In this document: positions 25,600 through 38,284 of the stretch, one piece after another | Numbering within the stretch: position 1 is the first letter of the stretch | Layout: each line of letters begins with the position of its first letter | DNA from: Epiperipatus broadwayi | Taxonomy: Eukaryota > Onychophora > Udeonychophora > Euonychophora > Peripatidae | NCBI GenBank assembly: GCA_028023455.1 | Contig: JAQFVV010012507.1 | Span: forward strand, 1,991,456-2,055,455 | Reading direction: 5' to 3' | Length of the DNA: 64,000 nucleotides | Translations under genes and position numbers: made by a program | Notes under the pieces: model-generated | Databases searched by the model: none | The model's input: the letters and a program-made list of their open reading frames with translations, nothing else | What the model was told of the DNA's origin: nothing

Positions 25600-26700
25600 A
25601 GACAGAAAAAAAATATTAACAGTTAAATATAATGTTCTTTTCATTCAATTCAATTAAATTATACCTTCCTTTTTTATTTACTTTTAAAAACTTAATTTCT
25701 TTATCAAACATATATACATATATTCACATCTTTAACATCTAACATTTCAATTACTTTTTTCTTGTAGTCATTTTCAAGGATATCTACAAATAGATATTTA
25801 CATCATTAACATTACAAAACAAAATTAATATATGAAATTGTATATATCCTTATCATTAAAACAATAACATTTATTTTTCATCTATCAATACTGTACATCT
25901 TTTTACACACACACACATATATATATATATATTACATTATATAATGTACATTTATTTCTTCATTCCCCAAACTTTTTTTTTTTACATGGACCTTTCATTT
26001 TTTTAAAGCTAAATCTATATCTAAGATATAATAATTTCTAATCTAATAAAGAACTATTATTCATTATTCATATACTTAATGAAATATAATCTTATGAATA
26101 AGTGTTTTTAGGAAAAAAATGGATATGTAAATTATATTAAACATAAGAACTGTCCATGTTGTGCACTGTTCATTTGGATGTTATGCTCATTATATGAGGT
26201 TTATTTATGCAGCAGGTAAAATTCGAAGGTTTATAGGCATTTGAAACTTTTTTTGAAGTTCTTGATCAAAGCTTAAAATATTTATATTAGGTAGCCAGCT
26301 CACAAACAATCAGCTAATCATTTTATATCTGCAAGTACATAGTTTCATATATACTCTTATCTAAAGTTTAAAAAGTAAACAGAAACAGTTTGAACTGTAT
26401 TTGGATGATTTCAGACTTTGTGAATAATACCTTCTATTTTATTGTTATTTTATGGGTATCACTGAAGAGGACTTTGTTCTGCATGTGTATATAGATTGTA
26501 CAAATATGTAGTTATAAATTGCAATAATTTTATTTTATTTTTTTAAGACTTACTTGAAATTTGTATCTAAATGGTAATTTCCATTGATTTACTTACTAAT
26601 TTTTCAAATAAGTTGAACTTTTTGTTTGTTTTACTTTTATTATTTTTGTTCTTGATTTTCAAAAGTTATGTATAATTCATTAATACTCTGCAGTTCTAAA

Positions 26701-26811
26701 ATATGTGTTTCTATTCTTAAATTGGATCGAAATAAAAATATGTGTTTCTATTCTTAAATTGGATCGAAATAAAAATATGTGTTTCTATTCTTAAATTGGA
26801 TCGAAATAAAA
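26701..26811. repeat. 37-bp minisatellite, three copies
   Basis: Three nearly identical units starting at 26701, 26738 and 26775 (ATATGTGTTTCTATTCTTAA...). Confidence 0.95.
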
Positions 26812-26870
26812 TTATTTTATATGTATATTTTAGTATTAACTTTTATAATAATAATTATTGTTGTTGTTGC

Positions 26871-26973
<103 letters not shown>

Positions 26974-27542
26974 TTTTTTTTTTTTTCTCTCTCTTCTTCT
27001 TCTTCTTCTTCTTCTTCTTCTTCTTCTTCTTCTTCTTCTTCTTCTTCTTCTTCTTCTTCTTCTTCTTCTTCTTCTTTCTCTTCTTCTTCTTCTTCTTCTT
27101 CTTCTTCTTCTTCTTCTTCTTCTTCTTCTTCTTCTTCTTCTTCTTCTTCTTCTTCTTCTTCTTCTTTCTTCTTCTTCTTTCTTCTTCTTCTTCTTCTTCT
27201 TCTTCTTCTTCTTCTTCTTCTTCTTCTTCTTCTTCTTCTTCTTCTTCTTCTTCTTCTTCTTCTCTTCTCTTTTTCTTCTTCTTCTTCTTCTTCTTCTTCT
27301 TCTTCTTCTTCTTCTTCTTCTTCTTCTTCTCTTTTCTTCTTCTTCTTCTTCTTCTTCTCTTTTCTTCTTCTTTTCTTCTTCTTCTTCTTCTTCTTCTTCT
27401 TCTTCTTCTTCTTCTTCTTCCTTCTTCTTCCTTTCTTCTTCTTCTTCTTCTTCTTCTCTCTTTCTCTTCTTCTTCTTCTTCTTCTTCTTCTTCTTCTTCT
27501 TCTTCTTCTTCTTCTTCTTCTTCTTCTTCTTCTTCTTCTTCT

Positions 27543-27615
<73 letters not shown>

Positions 27616-27642
27616 CTCTCTCTCTCTCTTCTTCTTCTCTTC

Positions 27643-27674
<32 letters not shown>

Positions 27675-27804
27675 TTTCTTCTTCTTCTTCTTCTTCTTCT
27701 TCTTCTTCTTCTTCTTCTTCTTCTTCTTCTTCTTCTTCTTCTTCTTCTTCTTCTTCTTCTTCTTCTTCTTCTCTTCTTCTTCTTCTTCTTCTTCTTCTTC
27801 TTCT

Positions 27805-27836
<32 letters not shown>

Positions 27837-27938
27837 CTCTTCTTCTTCTTCTTCTTCTTCTTCTTCTTCTTCTTCTTCTTCTTCTTTTCTTCTTCTTCTT
27901 CTTCTTCTTCTTTTTTTTCTTCTTCTTCTTCTTTTTTT
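26974..27938. repeat. Compound (TTC)n/(TC)n/T polypyrimidine tract
   Basis: About 960 bases consisting only of T and C on the plus strand, mostly TTC/CTT units, with a (TC)n block at about 27541-27628 and several T runs. The long apparent Ser/Leu/Phe readings here are artefacts of the repeat. Length in the assembly may be unreliable. Confidence 0.97.
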
Positions 27939-28290
27939 TAATTTTTTTTTTTTTTTTTATTTTATTTTTGTTTATTAGGGGTTTTTGTTGGGGGGTTTTT
28001 TTTTTTGGTTTTTTTGTTTTTTTTTTTGTTTTGTGTGGTTTTTGTTTTATTTGGTTGTTTTTTTTTTTTTTATTTTTTTTTTTTTTTTTTAGTATTTTTT
28101 TTTTTATATATATTGGTTGGGGATAGTTTTGTTATTGGGGTTTAAGGTTTGTTGTTGTGTATGTGTTGGATAGTTTGGATTTATTTTTGTATTTGAGTTT
28201 GTTTGAGTTGTGGTTGTTGTTTTGTTGATGATTATTATTATTATTATTATTATTATGATGATGATGATGATGATGATGATGATTATGATG
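27939..28290. repeat. T/G-rich low-complexity and (TTA)/(GAT) repeats
   Basis: T-rich sequence with interspersed G runs to about 28225, then short TTA and GAT arrays at 28229-28284. No coding signal. Confidence 0.85.
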
Positions 28291-28573
28291 GCGGCGGCAC
28301 TGGTTATATTATGCTAAGCATTAGTTTTATTTTTATTTATTTATTTATTTATTTTTTTTTTGTTTATATTATATGTTATGATGTAATTATTTATTACTGT
28401 GATTGAATTGCCAAATGCAATATCTGTGTGATTTTAATATTTTGTTATATTTATACTTTTTTTTTTTGTATTTTATTAGTGTTTTTAGTTGTTACATTTA
28501 AATTCCTCACACAAGATTTTTCTTGTATGGAATTTATCTCACTGTATTATTCATTTATTGTTTGCTTCATGAT

Positions 28574-28600
28574 GAATAAATAAATAAATAAATAAATAAA

Positions 28601-28660
<60 letters not shown>

Positions 28661-28661
28661 T
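28574..28661. repeat. (AAAT)n followed by (TTA)n abutting a splice acceptor
   Basis: Six AAAT-type units, then about 20 TTA units to 28661. The repeat runs directly into TTTAG at 28659-28663, the acceptor of the first visible PTPN13-like exon. Confidence 0.9.
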
Positions 28662-28663
28662 AG

Positions 28664-28753
28664 GCATGCATTCAACATGGTACATGGGAACAAAAACCTT
28701 ATTCCTATTATGTCATTCAGCTATATGAACTTGTTCTTGGGTCACCAAATGAG
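28664..28753 (+). CDS. PTPN13: PTPN13-like exon: end of KIND domain
   Basis: Thirty codons (ACIQHGTWEQKPYSYYVIQL...VLGSPNE) between TTTAG and GTAAAA. The pattern A-C-x(n)-P-x-S-Y-V-x-x-L-x-x-L-V-L-G fits the last helix of the KIND domain of PTPN13-type phosphatases, a protein-interaction module derived from the kinase C-lobe fold. It ends in phase 0, matching the next exon. The acceptor has no ordinary polypyrimidine tract, only a (TTA)n repeat. The call is weaker than for the other exons because the piece is short; preceding KIND exons were not found. Confidence 0.65.
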
Positions 28754-31700
28754 GTAAAATATTTTTATTTGATTGTCTATATAATCATTGGGCTTAATGA
28801 ATATTCCTCTCATTAGATATTTATTAATTCATTTTTTTTACTTCAGTAATAAATCTGGTATAAGATAATATTTTGTGATGTTTCAGGGATACAATTGATA
28901 AGTGTACAACAAATTATTAAATTCAGCATAATAAACTGATGTATATATTACTGCAACCATCTACATCACGAGTCTTCAACCTTTCAGTATCTCTGTATCA
29001 CATTGGAAACAGATTTATATTGGGTTACATGTTAAATAAACAAACATAACTAAAAGCTGATAAGCAACAAAAAAATAAATAAACCCAGCTCTGCACATAA
29101 TTTTCATATCTTCCATCATAGATAAGGCAAAAAATCCTTATGTAATAATCCTGATTATGCAGCTGCCCATTTGAAGATTCATTTAAAATCATTGAGGAAA
29201 TTCAGAGGGTAAAATAAGATTAATGGAATAATTGATATTGTATTTGAGAACATCTGTATGTTTATTTTATTCACATTGTATGACAAGCAATCATGGGAAA
29301 AATATCATAATGGTTTAAGAAAGTGTATGATTTTGTGTTGGGCTGCTTTCAGACCCATCCAGGGTCACATGTAGATGATAGATTAGACATTCTTGCTCTA
29401 CCTAGTGCTTTTCTGAAAATGGCTATTTTAAATGTATTGTTGTTTGATAAAAGAAGGTGGATGATTTAATATTTAAACACTATAGTCGAGAGTTGTTCAC
29501 TAATATTTAAATTGATAAATATGTATATAAGTTCACTATAAGTACTATTTTATTTTTATTAGTTTTGATTTGAAAAACAAAAAAAAAAGGTTCCTGTAAA
29601 TTGAGTTTATTAGATTTTTGATATATAGAAAACTCAAAATGTAGAAAATTCTCCCAAAGTGAGATTTCTAAGAAACAATTAAAAGAGCATTGACATACAA
29701 TTTTAGATGAATTTCATTTAAATACCTGTAGTACTTTGGTTAAAATTTTTAGGACCATAATTTGCATTGTGAATTGCTGCTGTACTATATATAAAGAAAT
29801 TGTATAATAACCAAATAGAATCTAATGAAATATTAAGCTGTTCATCATGGAAAGTCTCAAGATTGCTGAGATATATTTGTGAAAGATATTCAGTTTTCAC
29901 TTGTTCACATGCATTATGCAGTTCCTCAGTCATGGTTAACTTAGGTGATTGAGAAGTCCATAAAATTTTTTTGACATTGATACCATATTTTTCAAATCAC
30001 TGCATCACTGTTACAGTTGCAGGAATTGAGTATTATAATTTGGAAAAAGACACAAGTATTGTATTGATATTTGTACCATAAGATAAATATTTTGTATGTG
30101 TTTTCTTATTAATGTGCAGCAGTTATTGCATATAGCTCTCTAAATTTAGTAATTGGTTTCTTTGCCATAAACCATTTAGCAATGAGGAAAACTTAAATGA
30201 ACATTTATTCAACAATCTATCCAGTTTTAAATCTTATATTGGTCAGTTGTATATTTATGACAACAATTGTTTTCTAAAATAAAATGTTTATTGTTATAAA
30301 TATTTTTTATGTAATATTCAACTATAGATTTATTAATGACATTAAAGATTTCAGGTTGTTTATTCTGAAATAAGTTATTTCATTGTGGTTTTATATTTTT
30401 GGATCATTCTTTATAATGACCATTATTTTATATCTAGTTAATGCTGACAATGATTTGAAATTGCCACTGAAATGTTTCAAGACTGGATTTTAATATTTTG
30501 ATATCTTAAATGCAGATATATCTATATTACTTTTTTTTAGTTTTATTATACTAACTTCAATTTCCTATCATATATTTTATATTATGTTCTTAGAGTTATA
30601 AGTTTAATTGAACAGTGAAAGACTGCCACTTATCTATGCCTTAGCATAAATTTACTTAAAATCTATATTGAAGACAAAAACATCTATTTAACTTTTAGAT
30701 TTAATAAAGCATTTTCCATTACAAAGTTTTTATATGTCATTTTTCTCTTTGGTATTTCATATTGTAATTTAAACAATTTTAAATCAAATTTAAATCTAAT
30801 TCTTGTCAGCATTATTACAACTAATTTAAGCATTTGAAAAATATATATTTCTATTTTAAATCAGTAGAGAGTTAAAAGAATCACTATATCATTCCTATTG
30901 ATTCATGTGGATATTGCTATCACCATTTTTATTTTCTAAATAGGAATGTTATTTGACACTGATTACTATAAACTGGTACCATTGAGAAAGTGAGCACATA
31001 GTAAACTTAAAAGAATCATTATGTATGCAGTTTACAAAACTATATTATCAAACACTTTGGGTATAAATATTTTAACCTTTTGAAAGTTGTTAATATATCT
31101 TCTTGTTTGCTACTAATCCTGTAACAATTGTATCCTTTAAGAGTTACTGAGAGTACATACATATTTTTATGTCTACCAATAAATCTATTTTCCTGTTTAT
31201 TATATCATTTGATATACAAATAATGAATTTTGTATAATGTAAGAAAATGTCATAACTAGAAACCATAATTGCACAAATGTATTTTAAACAAACATATTTC
31301 TCACAGTGAATGCTAGATTTTATAATCTTATTTTAAAATATACTTTACTTTGTAAAAAAAAATATTTTTTTTAAACCATTGAAGAATATATTAAATGAGC
31401 AAAAGTTTAAAAGAATCACTACATCATATTTGTCAAACTAGTTATTCCCAAATTTGAAAAAAAAAAAAAAATAGAAATTAATATTCACATTTTTGTTATG
31501 TAAAGGAGAATATTGTAACATAATTAAGATAAAAAATATATATATTTTTCAAGTTATTTAAAATTATATCCATTTTTACTTGCCTATAAATGATAGATTG
31601 CCTTGACTACAGTTTGAGATTATTGATAACTTAAGGGTTGATTGTTATGACAGATTAAGTTTGAAAATATCAGAAGTGAATTAAAACACAACTTAAATAT

Positions 31701-31898
31701 ATATGGTAAGATACTGAGATTTTTGTATTAATAAATATTATCTATTCATTTAGACAGTGTCATGTTATCTCTTGTTGAAATATTAGAAACATAGCTTAAA
31801 AAACAAGATAACAATTTTCTTTCTAAATCATCTAAAATCAGTGTTTTTTTTCTTTCTTTTTCTGCATTTTATTCTTAATACATCTATCATAATACCAT
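28754..31898. other. PTPN13-like intron, first part
   Basis: AT-rich, no recognisable element. Related short motifs (TTAAAAGAATCACTA-type) at 30872, 31007 and 31407 are the only repetition noticed. Confidence 0.5.
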
Positions 31899-31911
31899 TC
31901 TTTCTAAGAAA
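31899..31911. repeat. Candidate 13-bp target-site duplication, left
   Basis: TCTTTCTAAGAAA, repeated exactly at 32660-32672 on the other side of the palindromic element. The motif is itself partly palindromic and AT-rich, so chance is not excluded. Confidence 0.5.
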
Positions 31912-32659
31912 TTAATATATATATATGCTCTGCGCACAGTTAATGAAGCTATTAATAAATTGTCAAAATTTTTACTGCCAAGCACTTTCAGGACAGTCTA
32001 CAGTCCCATATTCATGGCAAGTTATTCTGTTAATAACTGTAAAACTATGCAAATTTTATGCAAATTTATATGCAAATGTTACGTGGATCATTTACGAGAT
32101 AGGGAATAGCAGGCCTCTCTTCTGTTGATTGCCGATGGGTCAGCCGCAATGAAGTAAGCTTCCCTAACTTTACGTTTGGTGTCGTTTGTTTCAGAGCACG
32201 ACACTGGCTTTCTACCTACCACAGCCAGTGTCATTTGCTCTGAAACAAACGACACCAAACGTAAAGTTAGGGAAGCTTACTTCATTGCGGCTGACCCATT
32301 GGCAATCAACAGAAGAGAGCACAGCCAGTGTCATTTGCTCTGAAACAAACGACACCAAACGTAAAGTTAGGGAAGCTTACTTCATTGCGGCTGACCCATC
32401 GGCAATCAATAGAAGAGAGGCCTGCTATTCCCTATCTCGTAAATGGTCCACGTAACATCTGCATATAAATTTGCATAAAATTTGCATAGTTTTACAGTTA
32501 TTAACAGAATAACTCGCCATGAATATGGGACTGTAGACTGTCCTGAAAGTGCTTGGCAGTAAAAATTTTGACAATTTATTAATAGCTTCATTAACTGTGC
32601 GCAGAGCATATATATATATATATTAATTTATTTAAGCGTTAATGAAGTAAAATCTTAAC
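31912..32659. mobile_element. Near-perfect palindromic (foldback) element
   Basis: Left arm 31926-32208 and right arm about 32324-32608 are reverse complements with few mismatches. Both start TGCTCTGCGCACAGTTAATG when read inward, and both arms run outward into mirrored (TA)n and TTAAT. The centre has a 15-base loop or, using the outer copy, a 115-base spacer holding an extra direct copy of 100 bases (32220-32319 repeats at 32320-32419). No transposase is encoded; readings present in both arms are mirror images. It looks like a foldback or MITE-like non-autonomous unit. Confidence 0.85.
32220..32419. repeat. 100-bp tandem duplication inside the palindrome
   Basis: Copies 32220-32319 and 32320-32419 start CACAGCCAGTGTCATTTGCT and differ at few positions (for example CCCATTGG against CCCATCGG). 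Each can pair with the left arm, so two alternative hairpins are possible. Confidence 0.92.
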
Positions 32660-32672
32660 TCTTTCTAAGAAA
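32660..32672. repeat. Candidate 13-bp target-site duplication, right
   Basis: TCTTTCTAAGAAA, matching 31899-31911. About 30 extra bases separate it from the end of the mirrored TTAAT. Confidence 0.5.
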
Positions 32673-33067
32673 ATAATCATTCCAGTATTTTATTTTTTTT
32701 ACTAATTTCTAAATTTTTTTTATTTTTTTTATTAATGCTCCAGCTAGGAGAAATAAAACTTGTAAAAGATTTGAGATTTAAAAAATGCAAATGAAATTAA
32801 ATCAGTGAAAATCAGAATATGAAAAGATAAGAGTAAGCTTTGGATTTAATGCTTTTATATATTTGTGAAATTGAATAACTAATATTAATAGTAGTCATAA
32901 AGTAATTAGAGTAAGTACATAGATTTGAATAAGAATGAAAATTATTGCCATTGAAATGAAATGAAGAAAAGTCCTTAGTAATTTGAAATTATCTTTATAT
33001 GAAGAACAGATGTAAACAATTAGGAAAGTAAAAAAGAAATTATTGTTAAACTTAGTGATATAGATTG

Positions 33068-33068
<1 letters not shown>

Positions 33069-33134
<66 letters not shown>

Positions 33135-33147
33135 TATATAATATATT

Positions 33148-33194
<47 letters not shown>
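33069..33194. repeat. (TA)n microsatellite
   Basis: Two long TA runs with a short interruption near 33132-33151. Confidence 0.97.
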
Positions 33195-33198
<4 letters not shown>

Positions 33199-33767
33199 TG
33201 AAGGAATAATTTTAGGGATAAAATTTCCATTTCATAAATGTTGATAAGAATAAATTAAAAACAAATATTGAGGAAATTATGAAGTTAAAGAGATATTAGA
33301 TTGGATATTTTTTTCATGGCAAGATGTTTGTGAGAAAGGATACATTGAAAGGGATTATAGAGGGGTAAAAAGAGAGTCAGAGGCAAAAAGAAAAAAGTTA
33401 TTTGATTAATTTAAGGCATGAAAATAGCTATGCCTATTTGAGAAGTAGAGCAGATAACACTTTCAGATGATCTTATTTGCTATACAGTATCTGGGATTTG
33501 GAAAATCATTAATAAATGAGAATATTTATGATGTGTATATGTATGTATGTGTATATATATATAATATCAAATAATATAAGTATGATAAAAATATTCACTA
33601 GAATAAAAACTACAAAATTTTAAAAAATGCCTATATAAAATTAAAGATTAAAATTCTTTGCTATAGCCAGCTTCGGCGTATTCCGCCATCTTAAGTAGCA
33701 ATACGTTAATATTTAAATATTATCAAACTCTCACACCAGTAACGTTCCCATGTGAATTACCTACTTT

Positions 33768-34400
33768 TCATAAATTGTGAATATTAACACAATGACACTG
33801 TTTATTCAATACATTATCCATACTATTTATAAAATAGGACTCCTTAATTCTTCTTTTCCTCAAATCATTTTCCATATGCAAAATAAAAACTCTATCAAAG
33901 CAGAATTCTCCATTACAACTCACAGCATGTTCTGCAAAAACAGATTTATACCTATCTGCAGAACAACACAACTTATTATATAATAATTCATGCTCCCTAA
34001 TCCTCTTTTTCAAAGCACATTTGGTCTCCCTGATGTAACTATAACCACAATAACATACCACTTTATATATAATATTACATTTGTTGCTTTTATCAATAGA
34101 ATCTTTGCCATTAATAACCAATCTTCCAGTATTTAATGCAACATTAAAATCAGCAGATACCAATGATGTAATCTTATTACAAACAATATCCTTTACATAA
34201 GGCAATGCTAACCATTTTTTCTTTTCCATATTATTTCTTCTCCATTTATTTCTATACGTATATAGTGCACATAAAATATTTGTCCTACTATATCCCATAC
34301 CCAATAAATCATTCACATATCTTTTAATATTAATCATTTTATCACTCTGAAATTTACATAAAACATCATTTCTAAAAAGAAATGTTCTAAAACCAGCCAT
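33768..34400 (-). pseudogene. Penelope GIY-YIG endonuclease region
   Basis: The 210-codon open stretch begins MAGFRTFLFRNDVLC (the RT C-terminal 'HKMAG..SFLFRN' block also seen at 57530-57470). It contains NIIYKVVCYCGYSYIRET (GIY-YIG core; the G of YIG is R), ALKKRIREH, AEHAVSCNGEFCFDRVFIL and LRKRRIKESYFI, with the conserved Glu typical of the family. In active elements the domain cuts target DNA to prime reverse transcription. The G-to-R change in the core may impair it. The apparent start Met is internal to the real polyprotein. Confidence 0.88.
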
Positions 34401-35179
34401 TTATAGGTAAGTGGAACATTTGAATTTGGAAGAACAACTTCTCTAATTGATAATGGTTTCGACACCATTTTATTATTAATTTTATTCCCTTCTCTCCATA
34501 AAATCAAGTCAAGATATTTTACACTCTTCTCACTATCTTCAGAAATAATAGTCCATGTTAATCCAGCAATATCATTTAATTTAATAAACATTTTATGTAC
34601 TATCATATTTGATCCTACAATAAGCACATCATCCACATACCTAAAATAACTTTTAACACCGGTCATAAAATATTCTTTTAAAATCATCCCTTCATAATAT
34701 GACAACACATAATTACATATAAATGCTGAAACAGGCAAACCCATAGGCCAACCTTCATCCATCATATACAAACGATCTTCAAATGTAGCTATCAAATTCT
34801 GATCAATAAATAATAACAAATCCTTTACAAACTTACAATAAAACTTGCACACTTCTTTTTAATATAAAACTTGATCAATAATGTTAATAGATTCCTTTCT
34901 TTTTATTGAACAATATAACTCTGCAACATCCAATGTAAATAATTTATCATCATTATCTAAAACAATATTATCAATCTTTTTAACTAAATTAAATGAAGAT
35001 CCAATTGTATAATCACCAAAACCCAATTCATCTTGCAAAAACGTTCCCACAAAAACTGCTGCATGATAATACATACATCCTCCAAAATCCAACATCAGTC
35101 TAATAGGTAATCCTTCCTTATGTACTTTTATTGACATTTTCAAAAATTTGTTTGAAAGTGTGTTATCTAGAGTCTTCAA
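34334..35179 (-). pseudogene. Penelope reverse transcriptase region
   Basis: Two consecutive open stretches, 35179-34859 and 34852-34334, in one frame separated by a stop codon. Motifs in order: FLKMSIKVHKEGLPIRLM (fingers), LDVAELYCSI (motif A Asp), GWPMGLPVSAFICNYVLS (motif B), SYFRYVDDVLIVG (catalytic YxDD), VKYLDLILWREG. All three catalytic aspartates are present. The reading shifts frame just before the endonuclease region. Confidence 0.9.
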
Positions 35180-35560
35180 GTTCTTTGGTTTTTATATTCT
35201 TCTAGAAACTTGTAACCTTGAAGTATTCTTATTTCAACAAATATCTTTTTTTTTTTTACTAATTTCTTGGACAATAGTTTTAATTTTGTTGAAAAGTTGT
35301 TTATCACAAGTTATTGTAAGTTTTCTTCTTTTTTAAAACTAGTTCATTATCCTTGGTGCCATATTGAATTTTTAAAAAACTGGCTTGAAACACAATTTTC
35401 ACAATAACTTCAGTTTTCATAATGTTAGAGCAAAAAGCTGTACATTGATAGAAACTAGAAAAACAAAGGAAAGCAATAAGGCTAAGACAAATAGTGATTA
35501 CCATTAAAAAAATAAGGGGGAAAAAATGAAATTTCAACATCTGACATAATTATTACTTTA

Positions 35561-38284
35561 TTGTTTGTTCATCATTTCTAATTTATCATTAACTAAGTTT
35601 AAATTACATATTTATTGATAATTTCTTTGTATTCCCCACAAAATTATCTTTCAAACCATATATAATACTTCTTACCTGAGATAATCCATATCTTCAGAAT
35701 CTCCAAAAGTATGCGCATAAGAATTCTTCATTTTTATCTTGTACCCCAAAAGTTTTTAAATCTCAAAGTCGTCTAAAGAAAAAATTCATCCTAATAAAAG
35801 ATACAAAACAAATCATTTCCAGAAGATAGATATGCATTTGTCATCTTAGCAATTGCCTTCTTGTCTATATAAAACTAGAAATTGTACACTACTGTCCTAT
35901 CACTGATAAAATGAGTTTCATCTCTTCATTTTAGATTTTTTTGTGTACATCAGTGATGTTTATATTCTTTATGCACACCGGTGATGCTAACTTGTTATAT
36001 TTATTGTCCCACAGAGATACAATTTATTTGCATATAGCTCATTTACTAGCTATAGACTTGAAAATAATGTGATGCAAGATGTGGCAAAACTACTGACTCC
36101 ACAGCATGATTACCAAGGCATGGGCAAGAATCAGAATTTGATTTTTATCTGCATACAATTCCATGTGGTAATACATAATTATTGTGGTTATCTCCACACA
36201 CACACACACCATTTGAAATCTCTCTTTACCAGTTTTAAGTGTTTATATTTTCATATGGTACTATGCCCATTAAATTTTGTGATTGCTTTGTCAACTGCAT
36301 AATTTTTGTTTATTTGATAATCAGTCCTAAAATGTACATTGTACTGCTCTATAATACCTTAATTTTATATATATAAGCATTACTTGTTATATAAACACAG
36401 ATCTGCAATTTCAATACAAAGACAGTAATGCAAATATAAGCATAGTAAAATAAATTATTAAACCTTTTGAGAATTATTATGTCTTTAAAATAAGGTTGCC
36501 TAAACTTAGATCAGAGCCCCAAAATTACAAACTACTTTTGTTCTATTTGAATACAAAATATATATATATATCTATTTGAATATATATATATATATATATA
36601 TAATAAAGAGCTTAAATAATTTAATATTATATAATTTATATACTACCCAGACACCAATACAAATGTAAACATACCATTTATCAAATAATTTTCATTTATT
36701 GAATAATTTACTATTGAAATAAATAAAAAATAAATTTTTTAAATATTTATGACCCAATATTTTATCGGCACATTCTTAATCCATTTTTAGTAGGCTCTTT
36801 GGCTGTTTAAAAATTTTCTGTCTTTATTTTCTGCATGAAAACTAATAAACTGAGCAAAAAATAAAAAAAAAAAATCTTTTAATAAAAAAAATCATAAGAA
36901 AATTCAAATTTTATCGGATTCCAACATGATATACACCATTAAAAAGAGCTTCAAATGGAGCAACAAATGCTGGGATTTCTGTTGATGTCATGCTTGTAGT
37001 TTTTTATGCAGTTTTAAAAAGAACACAAAACTTCAACAAAGCGCAAACGTGGTGCTGCATTGCCACTGCAAGCTGTCAAGATGCTGAATTAATATTTAAT
37101 TTTGAATGTATTTTTTATGAATTGTTTTATTTTCCTGTTGATTTTAATAAAATATATCATTTTTATTTCCTTTTTATTAAATATATATACTTGTTCTTTG
37201 AATGTATATTGTCAGGAGATTTTTTTGTGATTTTTAATTGATGGAACTTGTTAATAGTATATGCAATGTATGTTTTAAAATATTTATTATTAATAATAAA
37301 TATATAGATGTTGTGAATATTAATGTCATTGTATGATTATGCAGTAGATAATTATAATACAATTACCTTTTTTTAGATATGAAGAAGACTGCTTGACAGT
37401 CAAATCTTTCATTAGAATAAAGCATTGTGAAAAGTGTATTATAAGAAGTGAGATTTTTTTTTTTTTTTGTAAAGATTTAAAAGAAATAATGCAATAAATA
37501 GTGAAAGAACTTATGACAATTTTTGGAACCAGAAAATTATGCATTAAAAAATGGAGATGTAAAACATATTTAATGAGTATAAGCTTTTTATACAATAATG
37601 CCAAGCAAAATAAAATGCTAGAATAATAATGTTCTTCAGTGTTTAATTACTTTTAGATTTTGATATCATAAATATGTTACATGAGGAAAAATCCAACATA
37701 TAAAAAATAGAAGAGAGCATTATTTGGCTATTGTAAATTATAGATGTTATAGTTAACAAGTTATATTCATAGTATCCAAAAGTTTGCTCATATAAGATAA
37801 TCCTAGAAAAACTTCATAAAGTAATACTGTTAATGAAAATGTATTGTGTTTTGTAATGGTTAAATTAATATGTATGTGTATAAATATCTTTACTAAAAAT
37901 TATTTAATCTTTGCTATTTTAACTTCTCTCTTCCCATCAAATATATATTTTTAATTATATTTTACCAAATTTTTTGAATTTTTAAACTGCAGTGATTTGA
38001 TGTATTATATTATTTCTCATTATTGATATTTTAATTTCTGGTAATATTGTTTAAACAAAGTACTTTACCCAACCATGTGTGTACAACTGCATACTCTCTT
38101 TTTAATAAATAGTATTCACAAAAAATATAATTACAGTTTAATGAGACTAATAATTTCACATTAATTATTAATATTCTTTCAGGATACTATCAGAAAATAT
38201 TTTCTATTAAATTTACTAACTTATTTGTTAAGAGAATAATTTATAACTATTTCACTTCATTGTAGTTGCATTTGATTGTTATAG
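35561..38284. other. PTPN13-like intron, rest
   Basis: AT-rich with (TA)n at 36555-36602, (CA)n at 36197-36209 and homopolymers. No element recognised. Confidence 0.5.

Larger units (their letters stand above)
21990..26690. other. Intergenic or intronic DNA without recognised gene
   Basis: Contains a less AT-rich island (about 22200-23260) with no recognisable protein, an inverted repeat (23610-23750), (TA)n near 23792, two tRNA-like fragments and homopolymer runs. Upstream KIND exons of the PTPN13-like gene could be hidden here, but none was recognised. Confidence 0.45.
33650..35560 (-). mobile_element. Penelope-like element with RT and GIY-YIG endonuclease
   Basis: The minus strand carries an RT reading in two frames (35179-34334), then a GIY-YIG endonuclease (34400-33768), then a 3' UTR with the fold-prone block GATGGCGGAATACGCCGAAG near 33700-33670. 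This order is diagnostic of endonuclease-positive Penelope-like elements. One stop (34856) and a frameshift near 34400-34380 break the ORF, yet most motifs are intact, so it is less decayed than the LINEs at 1 and 17 kb. Sequence right of 35180 is only weakly coding (35540-35304). Confidence 0.9.

Noticed and set aside
28203-28406. Asp/Tyr-rich open reading
   Set aside because: Produced by TTA and GAT microsatellites.
31925-32609. Two 67-codon readings on opposite strands that look like a conserved protein pair
   Set aside because: They are the two arms of one palindrome; their similarity follows from the inverted repeat, not from coding constraint.
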